From contig CANBQJ010000035.1 of assembly GCA_947371645.1 (NCBI GenBank), positions 1 through 24,627 on the forward strand: DNA of 24,627 nucleotides, written 5' to 3'. Source of the stretch: Burkholderiales bacterium (GTDB lineage: Bacteria; Pseudomonadota; Gammaproteobacteria; Burkholderiales; Burkholderiaceae). A model generated the notes under the pieces. That model was not told the origin of the DNA. It searched no databases and saw only the letters and a list, made by a program, of their open reading frames with translations. The position numbers and the translations under genes were made by a program. Shown here piece by piece: positions 15,734 to 23,610 of this stretch; position 1 is the stretch's first letter; the number at the start of each line of letters is the position of its first letter.

Positions 15734-16282
15734 ATGAACCTCACCACCCTCGCCCCCTGGTCGAAGGCCGCCCAAGCCACACTGCACACCCTGGACAGCG
15801 CGGGCCGCGCCCTGGGGCCATTGGCCTTGCGCCTGCTTCTGGCCGTCGAATTCGCCACCTCGGGCCTGGAGAAATGGCGGGGCGACAACTGGTTTGCAGA
15901 GATCCAGGACCAGTTCCCTTTCCCCTTCAACGTCATCCCACCCGGCATCAGCTGGCAGATGGCCACCTGGACCGAGCTGCTGGGCGCCGCCCTGCTGGTG
16001 CTGGGCCTGGGCACGCGACTGGCTTCTGTCTCGCTCATCGTGGTCACCGTCGTGGCCACGGCAGCCGTGCACTGGCCAGCGCAATGGCACACCCTCGCCG
16101 ATCTGGCCCAGGGCTACGCCATCACCGACGACGGGCATGGCAACTACAAGCTGCCCCTGATGTACCTGGTGATGTTCGTGCCCCTGCTGCTGCAAGGTGC
16201 TGGTTTGCTGAGCGCGGACCACCTCATCCGCCGCTGGCTCAATGGGGCCAGTGGGGCCGGCAAGGCGCTCAGAACCAGCTGA
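15734..16282 (+). CDS. hvfX: DoxX-type membrane protein, HvfX family
   Basis: A 182-residue membrane protein of the DoxX family with about four transmembrane helices ([69 protein letters not shown]). DoxX-type proteins accompany HvfABC/bufferin loci and are thought to act in maturation or redox steps at the inner membrane. The ATG at 15734 has CGGAG at a 6-base spacing; the earlier in-frame start at 15653 was rejected because its extension is neither membrane-like nor preceded by a ribosome binding site. The 3' end overlaps the convergent dgkA by 14 bases. It is unusual that a divergent lysR gene separates it from hvfC. Confidence 0.87.
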   Translation: MNLTTLAPWSKAAQATLHTLDSAGRALGPLALRLLLAVEFATSGLEKWRGDNWFAEIQDQFPFPFNVIPPGISWQMATWTELLGAALLVLGLGTRLASVSLIVVTVVATAAVHWPAQWHTLADLAQGYAITDDGHGNYKLPLMYLVMFVPLLLQGAGLLSADHLIRRWLNGASGAGKALRTS

Positions 16283-16619
16283 GCACCCACGCCACGCCCA
16301 CCCCCACGGCAAACAGGCTGGCCACCAGCACCGCGCCGGCGGCCATGTCCTTGGCCCGGCCGATGGCGGGGTGCCGAGCCGGGTGCAGGTGGTCTGCCAG
16401 CTCTTCGATGGCGGTGTTGAGCAGTTCGGTGACCAGCACCAGCGCGCACGCCAGCAGCATCAGCGCCCACCACAGCGGGGTGGCGCGGCCCACGGCCAGC
16501 GCCAGCAGCACGGCGGCCACTGCCGCCAGGTGGGTGCGCATGCTCCTTTCGCTGCGCACGGCTGCCACGATGCCCTGCCAGGCCCAGACCAGGCGGCTGT
16601 TGAAGCCCTTGCCTTTCAT
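16269..16619 (-). CDS. dgkA: Diacylglycerol kinase
   Basis: A 116-residue integral membrane kinase of the small DgkA type that phosphorylates diacylglycerol (or undecaprenol) with ATP. Three hydrophobic helices and the hallmark active-site motif [16 protein letters not shown] are visible, with [15 protein letters not shown] after it. The ATG at 16619 overlaps the PAP2 stop codon as ATGA. A kinase and a phosphatase of lipid substrates are therefore translated together, which suggests lipid recycling. The length is normal for the family. It converges with hvfX and overlaps its last 14 bases. Confidence 0.93.
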   Translation of the reverse strand: MKGKGFNSRLVWAWQGIVAAVRSERSMRTHLAAVAAVLLALAVGRATPLWWALMLLACALVLVTELLNTAIEELADHLHPARHPAIGRAKDMAAGAVLVASLFAVGVGVAWVLSWF

Positions 16620-17338
16620 GGCCGGCCCTGTGTGGCTTGCTCCTGCCGACCCAGCCCCAGGGCCTCGGCCAGGAGCCATGCACCCAAGGCCCAGGCCGCA
16701 CCGGCCGTCCAGCCTGCGGCCACGTCCGACAGCCAGTGCGCACCCAGGTACACCCGCGTGAGGCCCACCAGCCCGGACACGAGCGCGGCCATGGCCACCA
16801 CGCTCAGGCGCAGCGCGGGCCGCGTGCTCATGCGGGCCAGCATCATCGCCAGCGTCAGGTAGACCACCGCCGACATCATCGCGTGTCCGCTGGGAAAGCT
16901 GTAGCCTGACACGACCGTGGCCTGGTAGACCGCATCAGGGCGCGAGCGCGTCAACAAGCCCTTGATCAGCATGGCCGTGCCCAAACCCGAAAGGGTGACC
17001 CCCAGGCTGATCCACGCCATGGCCCGACGCCCAGCCGCCAGCATGGCCAGGCAGGCCGAAGCCGTCACCAGGCACAGCACGGCAGGGCTGCCCAGGGCCG
17101 TCAGGTCACGCGCCACCTCGGGCAGGCCGGCTGGCCCGACCGGTTGGTGCGTGGCGGTGCGCAGGTGCAGCAACACCCACTGGTCCAGGCCGTTGGCATC
17201 GCCCTCGTGCACCTCGCTGGCCACCTTGATGAACACGAGGCTCAGAAAAGCCAAAGCCAGCAGGGGCAGCAGCACACGCAACTCCAGTGCGCGCGACATC
17301 CAGGCCGGCCAGACCGAGCGCCGCTTGTCGCGATGCAT
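16616..17338 (-). CDS. PAP2 family membrane phosphatase
   Basis: A 240-residue inner membrane phosphatase of the PAP2 superfamily. All three signature motifs are present: KGLLTRSRPD, then PSGH within GYSFPSGHAMMS, then TRVYLGAHWLSDVAAG with the catalytic histidine. Hydrophobic helices occur between them, and an N-terminal helix (LRVLLPLLALAFLSLVFI) precedes a soluble loop. Likely substrates are phosphatidate, undecaprenyl pyrophosphate or other lipid phosphates. The ATG at 17338 was chosen because the longer frame from 17473 overlaps DUF427 and adds low-complexity residues. It is coupled to dgkA by an ATGA overlap and lies 25 bases after DUF427. Confidence 0.9.
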   Translation of the reverse strand: MHRDKRRSVWPAWMSRALELRVLLPLLALAFLSLVFIKVASEVHEGDANGLDQWVLLHLRTATHQPVGPAGLPEVARDLTALGSPAVLCLVTASACLAMLAAGRRAMAWISLGVTLSGLGTAMLIKGLLTRSRPDAVYQATVVSGYSFPSGHAMMSAVVYLTLAMMLARMSTRPALRLSVVAMAALVSGLVGLTRVYLGAHWLSDVAAGWTAGAAWALGAWLLAEALGLGRQEQATQGRP

Positions 17339-17363
17339 GGTGTTCACAGCGGCCGAGGCAGCT

Positions 17364-17645
17364 TCAATCGGCGATGGCCACGCCGGCCTTGAAGGCCACG
17401 CGGTCCTTGATCTCTTGCGCCGACTCGGTGGGCTCGGGGTAGTACCAGACGGCGTCGGGGTTGAGCTCGCCATTGACGAACAGGCTCAGGTAGTAGGCCT
17501 GGCCCTTCCACACGCAGCTGGTGCGGTGGTTGCTGAAGGTGGTGAATTCGCTCTTGAGCGAAGACTTGGGGAAATAGTGGTTGCCTTCGAGCGTGACGAT
17601 GTCGTCGCTCTCGGCCACGATGGTGCCGTTCCAGATGGCTTTCAT
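17364..17645 (-). CDS. DUF427 domain protein
   Basis: A 93-residue cytoplasmic protein that is wholly one DUF427 (PF04248) domain: MKAIWNGTIVAESDD, EGNHYFPKSSL, FSNHRTSCVWKGQAYYLSLFVNG and AVWYYPEPTESAQEIKDRVAF. The family has a beta-tent fold and no settled function, although it is often near lipid or redox genes. The start has GAGG 6 bases upstream. It is the first gene of a likely three-gene unit with PAP2 phosphatase and dgkA. The family assignment is secure; the role is open. Confidence 0.92.
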   Translation of the reverse strand: MKAIWNGTIVAESDDIVTLEGNHYFPKSSLKSEFTTFSNHRTSCVWKGQAYYLSLFVNGELNPDAVWYYPEPTESAQEIKDRVAFKAGVAIAD

Positions 17646-17703
17646 GCGCTGCCTCGTTGGGGAAGTTTGCGCATGCTAGCCGATGGGCTGGCCACCTTGG
17701 GGA

Positions 17704-18021
17704 TCAGCCGGCCAGGTCCACCTCGACCATGCCACCGTCCACGAAGCGCAAGGGGTACTCGCGGATGCGGCAGCCCTCGGGACGCAGGCCTTCGCCATTG
17801 CGCCCGTCAAAGACCCAGCCGTGCACCGTGCACACGAGGATGCGGCCATTGAAATCGGAGTTGTTGACCAGGCTCTGGCCCTCATGCGGGCACACACCAT
17901 GGAAGGCGCGGGGCTGCCCGCCATCGGGCCACAGCACCAGCACCTCCTGGCCATCGATCATGAAGGGCGTGCTTTCGCCTTCGCCCAGGTGGCGCTGCTT
18001 GCACAGGGTCTGGTAGGCCAT
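17704..18021 (-). CDS. Rieske [2Fe-2S] ferredoxin
   Basis: A 105-residue soluble Rieske protein. The cluster ligands are visible as Cys44-Pro-His46 in CPHEGQSL and Cys64-x2-His67 in CTVHGWVFD. The remaining sequence keeps the small ferredoxin fold seen in ring-oxygenase and monooxygenase electron-transfer components. There is no membrane anchor or Tat signal, so it is not the bc1 complex subunit. The start lies 3 bases after the stop of the unrecognised gene at 18025-18492, so the two are one transcription unit. Its partner reductase or oxygenase is not in this window. Confidence 0.9.
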   Translation of the reverse strand: MAYQTLCKQRHLGEGESTPFMIDGQEVLVLWPDGGQPRAFHGVCPHEGQSLVNNSDFNGRILVCTVHGWVFDGRNGEGLRPEGCRIREYPLRFVDGGMVEVDLAG

Positions 18022-18024
18022 GGC

Positions 18025-18492
18025 TCAGACCAGGGCGCGCACTTCGTCGGAGCGCGCAGTGAAGTGCAGGCGGTCCAGCTGGTCGAACACGGCGTTGCCG
18101 ATGTCGGCGGCAAAGCGGTTCTCGTACCAGGCGCAGGCATAGGGCAAAAACAGCGTGCCCAGGGAGATGTCGCCCAGGGCCTGATCACCAGCACTCAGGC
18201 TGACCGACACACCCTGGTTGGCCAGCACCGGCACGTTGTCGTCGCCAAAGACTTCAAAGACCACCAGCAGCTTGGACGACTCGACCCCGCCTTCGGTGGT
18301 CTTCACCGCCGTCACGCGGATGTTCTGGAAGCGCCGGCCCACCTTGCCGCTGTCTTGCGGCTGAACAAACTCGGCCAGCTTGCCCTTCTTGACCAGGGTG
18401 GCGTCGGTCACGGGCACACCCAGGTCGGCCAGGCCGTTGGTCTTGGTGGGCTTGAGGTCGATGGTGGCGGTGGACAGCAGCAGCGCGGGCAT
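18025..18492 (-). CDS. Conserved-looking protein of unknown function, linked to the Rieske ferredoxin
   Basis: A 155-residue protein that I do not recognise. It has no signal peptide or membrane segment. The sequence has regular alternation of hydrophobic residues (LLSTATIDLKP, NIRVTAVKT, KLLVVFEVFGDDN, VSVSLSAGDQ) that suggests a beta-rich fold, and ends with a helical segment (YENRFAADIGNAVFDQLDRL). The ATG at 18492 has GGAG 7 bases upstream. The start codon and ribosome binding site lie in a hairpin-forming inverted repeat at 18491-18520. It is followed after 3 bases by the Rieske gene, which suggests a redox-related role, but no function can be assigned. Confidence 0.8.
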   Translation of the reverse strand: MPALLLSTATIDLKPTKTNGLADLGVPVTDATLVKKGKLAEFVQPQDSGKVGRRFQNIRVTAVKTTEGGVESSKLLVVFEVFGDDNVPVLANQGVSVSLSAGDQALGDISLGTLFLPYACAWYENRFAADIGNAVFDQLDRLHFTARSDEVRALV

Positions 18493-18520
18493 GGGGGCAC
18501 TCCAATTGAGATGCCCCCAT
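18491..18520 (-). repeat. Perfect inverted repeat over the start codon of the 18025-18492 gene
   Basis: ATGGGGGCA (18491-18499) and TGCCCCCAT (18512-18520) are perfect 9-bp arms with a 12-base spacer. In the minus-strand mRNA the GGAG ribosome binding site lies in the loop and the ATG in the 3' arm. It could be a translational hairpin or a repressor operator in the region shared with the divergent hydrolase gene. Confidence 0.6.
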
Positions 18521-18622
18521 TGAAAACCCCAAGGCGGTGCCGACGGGTTTGCTCGGACATATGACCGAGTGCCACGCTGGGTTGCCGCTACCATGCCGAA
18601 CCTGGATGGACCAGGCCACACC

Positions 18623-19324
18623 ATGCGCCCCAAGAGCTTCGTCCCCGAACAGATGCTGGCGGTCTCCCGCCCCGATGGCGGCAGCCTGCCCGCCTTCTTC
18701 GTGCCTGCAGGCGGCGACGCACCCGGCACGGCGGCCATCGTCCTCATCCACGAGTGGTGGGGCCTCAACGAGGCCATGCGCGACACGGCCAGACGCCTGG
18801 CGGCCACCGGCTACACCGTGCTCGCGCCCGATTTGTACCGCGGCCACGTGACCCAGGTCCCCGCAGAAGCCACGCGGCTCAAGGCCGAACTGGACCTCGG
18901 CGATGCCGTGCCCATGGACCTGGCCGGCTGCGTGAACTGGCTGACCCGCCGTGGCCACAGCAAGGTGGGTGTCATGGGCTTTTGCATGGGTGGCGCCATG
19001 ACGGTGGCCGCGGCCGCCACGCTGGCCGGCCTGCAAGCGGCCGTGTGCTTCTACGGCATCCCGTCGCATCAGGTGGCAGACCCGGCCCACATCACGATCC
19101 CCTTCCAGGGCCACTTCGCGCTGGAAGACGACTGGTGCACACCCGCGGCCGCAGCTGGCCTTCAACAGGCCATGGTCGAGGCAGGGCAGTCACCCGACAT
19201 CCACTTCTACCCTGCGCCGCACGCCTTCTTCCACGCCAGCCGGCCTGATGCCTACAGGCCCGAACAGGCGGCACTGGCCTGGACCCGCATGTGTGCTTTC
19301 TGGGACAGGCACTTGCAAGCCTGA
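18623..19324 (+). CDS. Dienelactone hydrolase family protein
   Basis: A 233-residue cytoplasmic alpha/beta hydrolase of the dienelactone hydrolase family. The triad is visible as Cys121 in GFCMGGAM, Asp169 or Asp170 in FALEDDWCTP, and His200 in YPAPHAFFH. Glu44 in LIHEWWGLN is the residue that in family members holds the cysteine until substrate binds. The natural substrate of chromosomal homologues is usually unknown; this is not linked to a catechol pathway here. The ATG at 18623 gives the normal N-terminus (FVPEQMLAVSRPDGG); an ATG at 18593 is possible. It is divergent from the gene at 18492 with 130 bases between. Confidence 0.9.
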   Translation: MRPKSFVPEQMLAVSRPDGGSLPAFFVPAGGDAPGTAAIVLIHEWWGLNEAMRDTARRLAATGYTVLAPDLYRGHVTQVPAEATRLKAELDLGDAVPMDLAGCVNWLTRRGHSKVGVMGFCMGGAMTVAAAATLAGLQAAVCFYGIPSHQVADPAHITIPFQGHFALEDDWCTPAAAAGLQQAMVEAGQSPDIHFYPAPHAFFHASRPDAYRPEQAALAWTRMCAFWDRHLQA

Positions 19325-19426
19325 GCTCGGGCCCAAGGGCCAGGGAAATCCCTGATCGCCGCAGGCGCCGGCGCGCCGGGGAAGTCCCCCAAACTTACTG
19401 GCCTGCCGGTGGAGCTGTCCTGCTGT

Positions 19427-20446
19427 ATGCACCGTGTCGGCGCACTCCCTATGCGCATTGCACCCGTTCACCTCAAAATCCTCGCCTACACCCTTGACCT
19501 CGAAGGGTTCGACTCCAGCCGCGTCTTGCAGCGTTGCAAGCTGCCGCCCATGGACGCCATCCGCGAAGACGGTGACTGGGTCCACGTGGAGGTGTTAGAC
19601 CGCATGATGGCCGCCGCCATCGAAGAAACTGGCGACGCCTCTTTTGGGCTGATCGCAGGCAAGAGCCTGGCCCTGGCCAAGGCTGGCGCCATCACCCCCT
19701 TGGTGCTGGCCTCCCCCAGCCTGAGGCAGATCCTGGAAGACCTGCTGAAGTTCGCACCGCTCACCGTCGAACGCACTGAAATCGAACTGGACGAAACCGA
19801 CCACGGCACCCGCCTGCTGATGCGCCCCTTGGTCAAGGGCGGTGTGAGCGCGCGCTTCCGCACGGAGCTCGTGGCGACCAGCGCCGTCCAGCTGCTGCGC
19901 TTCGTGGGGGCCAGCACCAGCGACATCCTGCGTGTCGAATTCCCCTACGCCGAGCCCACCGCGCACCTGCCTCGCTACACCGCCATCTTCGGGCCCCACA
20001 TCGCGTTCGAACGCTCGGCCTGCGCCATTGGCTTCAGCCCTGCGCTGCTGGACCAGGCGATGGTCAGCCATGACCCGGTGGCCTACATGGCGGCCCAGGC
20101 GCGGGCCACCACGCTGCTGGCCGCCATGCGTGCGGGCACGGACCTCGCCGAGCAGGTGCGCCAGCTGCTGCTCGGCGCCTTCCCTGCACAACCATCGGTG
20201 TCGGACACCGCCTTGCGCCTGGGGCTCAACGAGCGCCTGCTGCGGCGCCAGCTGGGCCTGCTGGGCACCTCGCATGCCGACCTGGCGCAGGAATGCCAGC
20301 GCCTCACGGCCGAGCGGCTGCTGGCCGACGGCCAGATGCCCCTCAAGCAGGTGGCAGAAGCCCTGGGGTTTTCTTCGGTGCACAGCTTCCACCGGGCCTT
20401 CAAACGCTGGTTCGGGCTGACCCCTTCCGAGTGGAAAGACCGCTGA
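19427..20446 (+). CDS. AraC family transcriptional regulator (arabinose-binding-like N-domain)
   Basis: A 339-residue regulator. The N-terminal ~200 residues match the PF12625 domain found in OruR/ArgR-type and other AraC regulators (SFGLIAGKSLALAKAGAITPLVLASPSLRQIL). The C-terminal 100 residues carry two helix-turn-helix motifs (VSDTALRLGLNERLLRRQL, and LKQVAEALGFSSVHSFHRAFKRWFGLTPSEW). The start is uncertain: ATG 19427 has GGAG 12 bases upstream, ATG 19451 has no ribosome binding site, and a GTG lies at 19409. Its targets are unknown; the preceding dienelactone hydrolase gene is the nearest candidate. Short palindromes such as CAGGGA-AA-TCCCTG (19341-19354) lie in the intergenic region. Confidence 0.88.
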   Translation: MHRVGALPMRIAPVHLKILAYTLDLEGFDSSRVLQRCKLPPMDAIREDGDWVHVEVLDRMMAAAIEETGDASFGLIAGKSLALAKAGAITPLVLASPSLRQILEDLLKFAPLTVERTEIELDETDHGTRLLMRPLVKGGVSARFRTELVATSAVQLLRFVGASTSDILRVEFPYAEPTAHLPRYTAIFGPHIAFERSACAIGFSPALLDQAMVSHDPVAYMAAQARATTLLAAMRAGTDLAEQVRQLLLGAFPAQPSVSDTALRLGLNERLLRRQLGLLGTSHADLAQECQRLTAERLLADGQMPLKQVAEALGFSSVHSFHRAFKRWFGLTPSEWKDR

Positions 20447-20464
20447 CCCTCAGCCGATGGCCAG

Positions 20465-21811
20465 TCAGTTCAGCAGGGTCCAGGCCAGGCCCGCCAGGCC
20501 ACTGGCCACAATGACCCGGATCACGCTGACCTTGAAGCGAAACAGGGCCACCGCTGCGGCCAGCCCGATCAACAGCGCCGGCCAGGCAAAGCCCCCGCCC
20601 CACCCCGCAGGCCACAGCACGTGGAAGGCGAAGAACACGGCCAGGTTGACGATCACGCCGACCACCGCCGCGGTGATGCCCGTCAACGGTGCGGTGAACT
20701 TCAACTGACCGTGGGTGGACTCGATGAAGGGGCCACCCAGGAAGATGAAGCAAAACGAAGGCAGGAAGGTGAAGAAGGTGACCACCGAAGCGGCCACCAC
20801 GCCGCCCAGCAGCAGGTGATCACCACCGAACACCGCCTGTGACCAGCCGCCCACGAAGCCCACGAAAGACACCACCATGATCAAGGGGCCTGGCGTGGTC
20901 TCGCCCAGGGCCAGGCCGTCGATCATCTGCGGCGCCGTGAGCCAGTGGAAGTGGTCCACCGCCCCCTGGTAGACATAGGGCAGCACGGCGTAGGCCCCAC
21001 CAAAGGTCAGCAAGGCGGCCTTGGTGAAGAACCAGGCCATGCGGGTCAGCACGGCGTCCCAGCCCCACACCGCAGTCAGCGCACCGATGCCCGCCGCCCA
21101 CAACGCCAGGCTGATGCCCAGCACCCGCCAGAAACGGCCCCAGCTGAACAGGGCATGGGCGGGCGTGGGCGTGTCGTCGTCGATCACCGCCGGGCCCGCG
21201 CGGTGCGCCGCCTGCCCATGACCGCCCCCCACCGAGAAATGCTGCGGCGCGTACTGCCCCCCGACGTAGCCGATGGCCCCGGCCACCAGCACGATCAGCG
21301 GGAACGGCGCCTGGAGCGCAAAGATGGCCACGAAGGCCGCGGCCGCGATGCCCCACAGCCAGCGGTTCTTCAAGGCCCGGGTGCCGATGCGGTGCGCCGC
21401 CGACACCACGATGGCGGTGACCGCCGGCTTGATGCCATACAGGAGCCCGGCCACCGCCGGCACGTGGCCAAAGGCCATGTAGACCCACGACAGGCCGATC
21501 AGGATGAGCAGCGAGGGCAACACGAACAGGCCACCGGCCATGAGCCCGCCCCAGCTGCGGTGCATGAGCCAGCCGATGTAGGTGGCCAGTTGCTGGGCCT
21601 CCGGCCCGGGCAGCACCATGCAGTAGTTCAGCGCGTGCAGGTAGCGCTTTTCGGAGATCCAGCGCTTGCGCTCGACCAGGTCCTCGTGCATGAGGGCGAT
21701 CTGGCCAGCAGGCCCGCCAAACGACAGGAAGCCCAGCTTGAGCCAGTACCAGAAGGCTTCGGCGAACGTGGGGGCGGCTGGTGGCGCGCTGCTGCGGTCA
21801 GGCGGGTTCAG
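20465..21811 (-). CDS. chrA: Chromate efflux transporter (CHR family)
   Basis: A 448-residue inner membrane protein with two homologous CHR halves. The family signature is present before the first in-frame ATG (21691): WYWLKLGFLSFGGPAGQ, continuing as IALMHEDLVERKRW and then CMVLPGPEAQQLATYIGW. The second half repeats it as FFTKAALLTFGGAYAVLPYV and ALGETTPGPLIM. The true start must lie upstream of 21691, and there is no in-frame ATG, GTG or TTG before the stop at 21863. A CTG at 21811 is preceded by GAGGAG with 6 bases between, so it is taken as the start. It lies 51 bases downstream of the cytochrome c gene. The protein exports chromate by proton-driven transport in characterised members. 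Confidence 0.9.
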   Translation of the reverse strand: MNPPDRSSAPPAAPTFAEAFWYWLKLGFLSFGGPAGQIALMHEDLVERKRWISEKRYLHALNYCMVLPGPEAQQLATYIGWLMHRSWGGLMAGGLFVLPSLLILIGLSWVYMAFGHVPAVAGLLYGIKPAVTAIVVSAAHRIGTRALKNRWLWGIAAAAFVAIFALQAPFPLIVLVAGAIGYVGGQYAPQHFSVGGGHGQAAHRAGPAVIDDDTPTPAHALFSWGRFWRVLGISLALWAAGIGALTAVWGWDAVLTRMAWFFTKAALLTFGGAYAVLPYVYQGAVDHFHWLTAPQMIDGLALGETTPGPLIMVVSFVGFVGGWSQAVFGGDHLLLGGVVAASVVTFFTFLPSFCFIFLGGPFIESTHGQLKFTAPLTGITAAVVGVIVNLAVFFAFHVLWPAGWGGGFAWPALLIGLAAAVALFRFKVSVIRVIVASGLAGLAWTLLN

Positions 21812-21862
21812 TTGTGGCTCCTCGGCGCCATGCGGGGGCGCACGGCGCAGAGGATAAATGAA

Positions 21863-22366
21863 TCAAGGCGCCGGTCGATCCGGGCCTTGCAAGCCCTGGG
21901 CTCGGGCCGACAGGAAGGCGTAGAGGTCCATGATGTGGACATTCACGGCGGGTTCGCCCTGCCAGGCAGGCATTGACAGTGGACGCCCCTGACGCTGCAA
22001 CACCCCATCGATCAGGGCTTCGCGGGCCTTGGCCTCGCCGCGGGCCTCCGGCAAGCCCCAGTCATAGCGCTTGAGCACCACACTCACGAACTGCCGTGCG
22101 CCCATCTCGCGCACCAGGGGCAGCAAATTGGGCGCACTGTTGGTGCCTGTGGCTGTGGGGCCGTGGCAGCCGGCGCACTTGTCCTGGAAGATGCGCCAGC
22201 CGGGGTAGACCGTGCCCAGGGGGCGGTTTTCCTGGGCCAGTTCGCGGGCGGGCTGTGTGTTTTGCACCTCCACGGCGCAAGCGGCCAGCAAAAGGGCTGC
22301 GCCCAGCGCCGCGCCGCCCCAGGCCAGCACCACCAAATCCCTCACACCGCTGGAAGATTTCGCCAT
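21863..22366 (-). CDS. Lipoprotein c-type cytochrome
   Basis: A 167-residue exported protein. The N-terminus has a hydrophobic signal ending in a lipobox (ALLLAAC), so it is probably anchored to a membrane by lipid on the cysteine. One haem-binding motif, CAGCH, follows in FQDKCAGCHGPTATGT. A likely axial methionine is in LSMPAW. The single domain is that of cytochrome c class I. The ATG at 22366 has AGGGGA close upstream; the upstream in-frame extension to 22639 is not coding-like. It sits between selD and chrA on the same strand. A role as a periplasmic electron carrier is expected, but its partner is not identified. Confidence 0.88.
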   Translation of the reverse strand: MAKSSSGVRDLVVLAWGGAALGAALLLAACAVEVQNTQPARELAQENRPLGTVYPGWRIFQDKCAGCHGPTATGTNSAPNLLPLVREMGARQFVSVVLKRYDWGLPEARGEAKAREALIDGVLQRQGRPLSMPAWQGEPAVNVHIMDLYAFLSARAQGLQGPDRPAP

Positions 22367-22512
22367 GTTTTCCCCTGATGCTGCCTGCGCCATCGCCGGC
22401 GGGCAGGCTTGATGTTGGACACAACCCATTCTGTGAGCAAGCAAGGTCAAAAACGGCGCGCGACGAACCGGTTTCTTGCTCCCGATCAATTTGGCCTGAT
22501 CCAGCCAGGCGT

Positions 22513-23565
22513 TCAACTGAAGTGCAGTCGGGGTGTTCTTGCCAGCGACGGCGCGCGCAACCGCCCGATCACCGCCGCACCGGCATGGCCTTCGTGTGCG
22601 AACGCCGCCAGCACGCTGTCCACGGCCTGAGGCGCGCAACTCACCAGCAGCCCGCCACTGGTCTGCGGATCAGCCACCAGCGCCTGCTGCCAGGGCGACG
22701 CGGCCTCTGGCCAGGCCACCTGGGCGCCATAGGCGGCCCAGTTGCGGCCCGACGCCCCGGTGACGATGCCTTCACGGGCAAATGCCGCCGCCTCGTCGAT
22801 CAGGGGCAGCTGATCCAGCGCCACCTCGGCGTCCAGACCCGAACCCCGGCACACCTCCAGCAGGTGGCCAGCCAGGCCAAAGCCGGTCACGTCGGTCATG
22901 GCGTGCACGCCGGGCAAGGCGCCCAGGGCGATGCCCACGCGGTTCAGCCGCGTGGTGTAACGCAGCATCTGCGCATAGCCTTCCTGACCCAGCACGCCCT
23001 TCTTGAGCGCCGCCGACAAGATGCCCACGCCCAGCGGCTTGCCCAGCACCAGCACGTCGCCGGCGCGGCCATCGGCATTGCGGTGCACGCGGTCGGGGTG
23101 CACCAGCCCCAGGCCCACCAGGCCGTAGATGGGCTCCAGCAGGTCAATGGAATGGCCCCCGGCAATGGGGATGCCCGCCTCGCGGCAGACCTCGGCGCCA
23201 CCGGCCAACACCTGGCCGATCACCTCGGGCGGCAGCTTGGCAATGGGCATGCCGACCAGGGCCAGCGCCATGATGGGTGTGCCGCCCATGGCGTAGATGA
23301 CGGAGAGCGCGTTGGTCGCGGCGAAGCGGCCAAAGTCGCGCGGGTCGTCCACGATGGGGGTGAAGAAATCGGTGGTGGCCACCAGGGCCTGGCTGTCGTT
23401 GAGGCGGTAGACGGCCGCGTCGTCGCTGGTCTCCAGCCCCACCATCAGCTCGGGCGGCACCAGCCCTTGTGGGGCGCGTGACAGAATCTCGGCCAACAGG
23501 CCGGGCGCAATCTTGCACCCACAGCCGCCACCGTGTGAGAACTGGGTCAGGGCAATGGAAGTCAT
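22513..23565 (-). CDS. selD: Selenide, water dikinase
   Basis: A 350-residue cytoplasmic enzyme that makes selenophosphate from selenide and ATP. The active-site loop is [11 protein letters not shown], with Cys15 and Lys18 equivalent to Cys17 and Lys20 of E. coli SelD; this is the cysteine form rather than the selenocysteine form. Other conserved parts are [26 protein letters not shown]-like sequence, [18 protein letters not shown] and [10 protein letters not shown]. The ATG at 23565 matches the family start. It is divergent from mnmH with 45 bases between, and selenophosphate is the donor for that enzyme. No selA, selB or tRNA-Sec gene is visible here. Confidence 0.95.
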   Translation of the reverse strand: [350 protein letters not shown]

Positions 23566-23610
23566 GGGTCTTCGGGAGTTCAAGGCGATTGTGCCAGCCG
23601 GGGCACCGCG

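Noticed and set aside
15590..16312. Long N-terminal extension of the LysR regulator
   Set aside because: It covers hvfX in antisense and adds non-homologous sequence before the helix-turn-helix domain.
19329..19380. Short palindromes between the dienelactone hydrolase and AraC genes, read as a terminator or operator
   Set aside because: Arms of 5-6 bp in GC-rich DNA and no T-run; too weak to list as a separate feature.
22367..22512. 146-base gap between selD and the cytochrome gene
   Set aside because: Only a direct repeat of GATC with AT-rich spacer near 22483-22500 was noticed; no convincing promoter, RNA or small gene.
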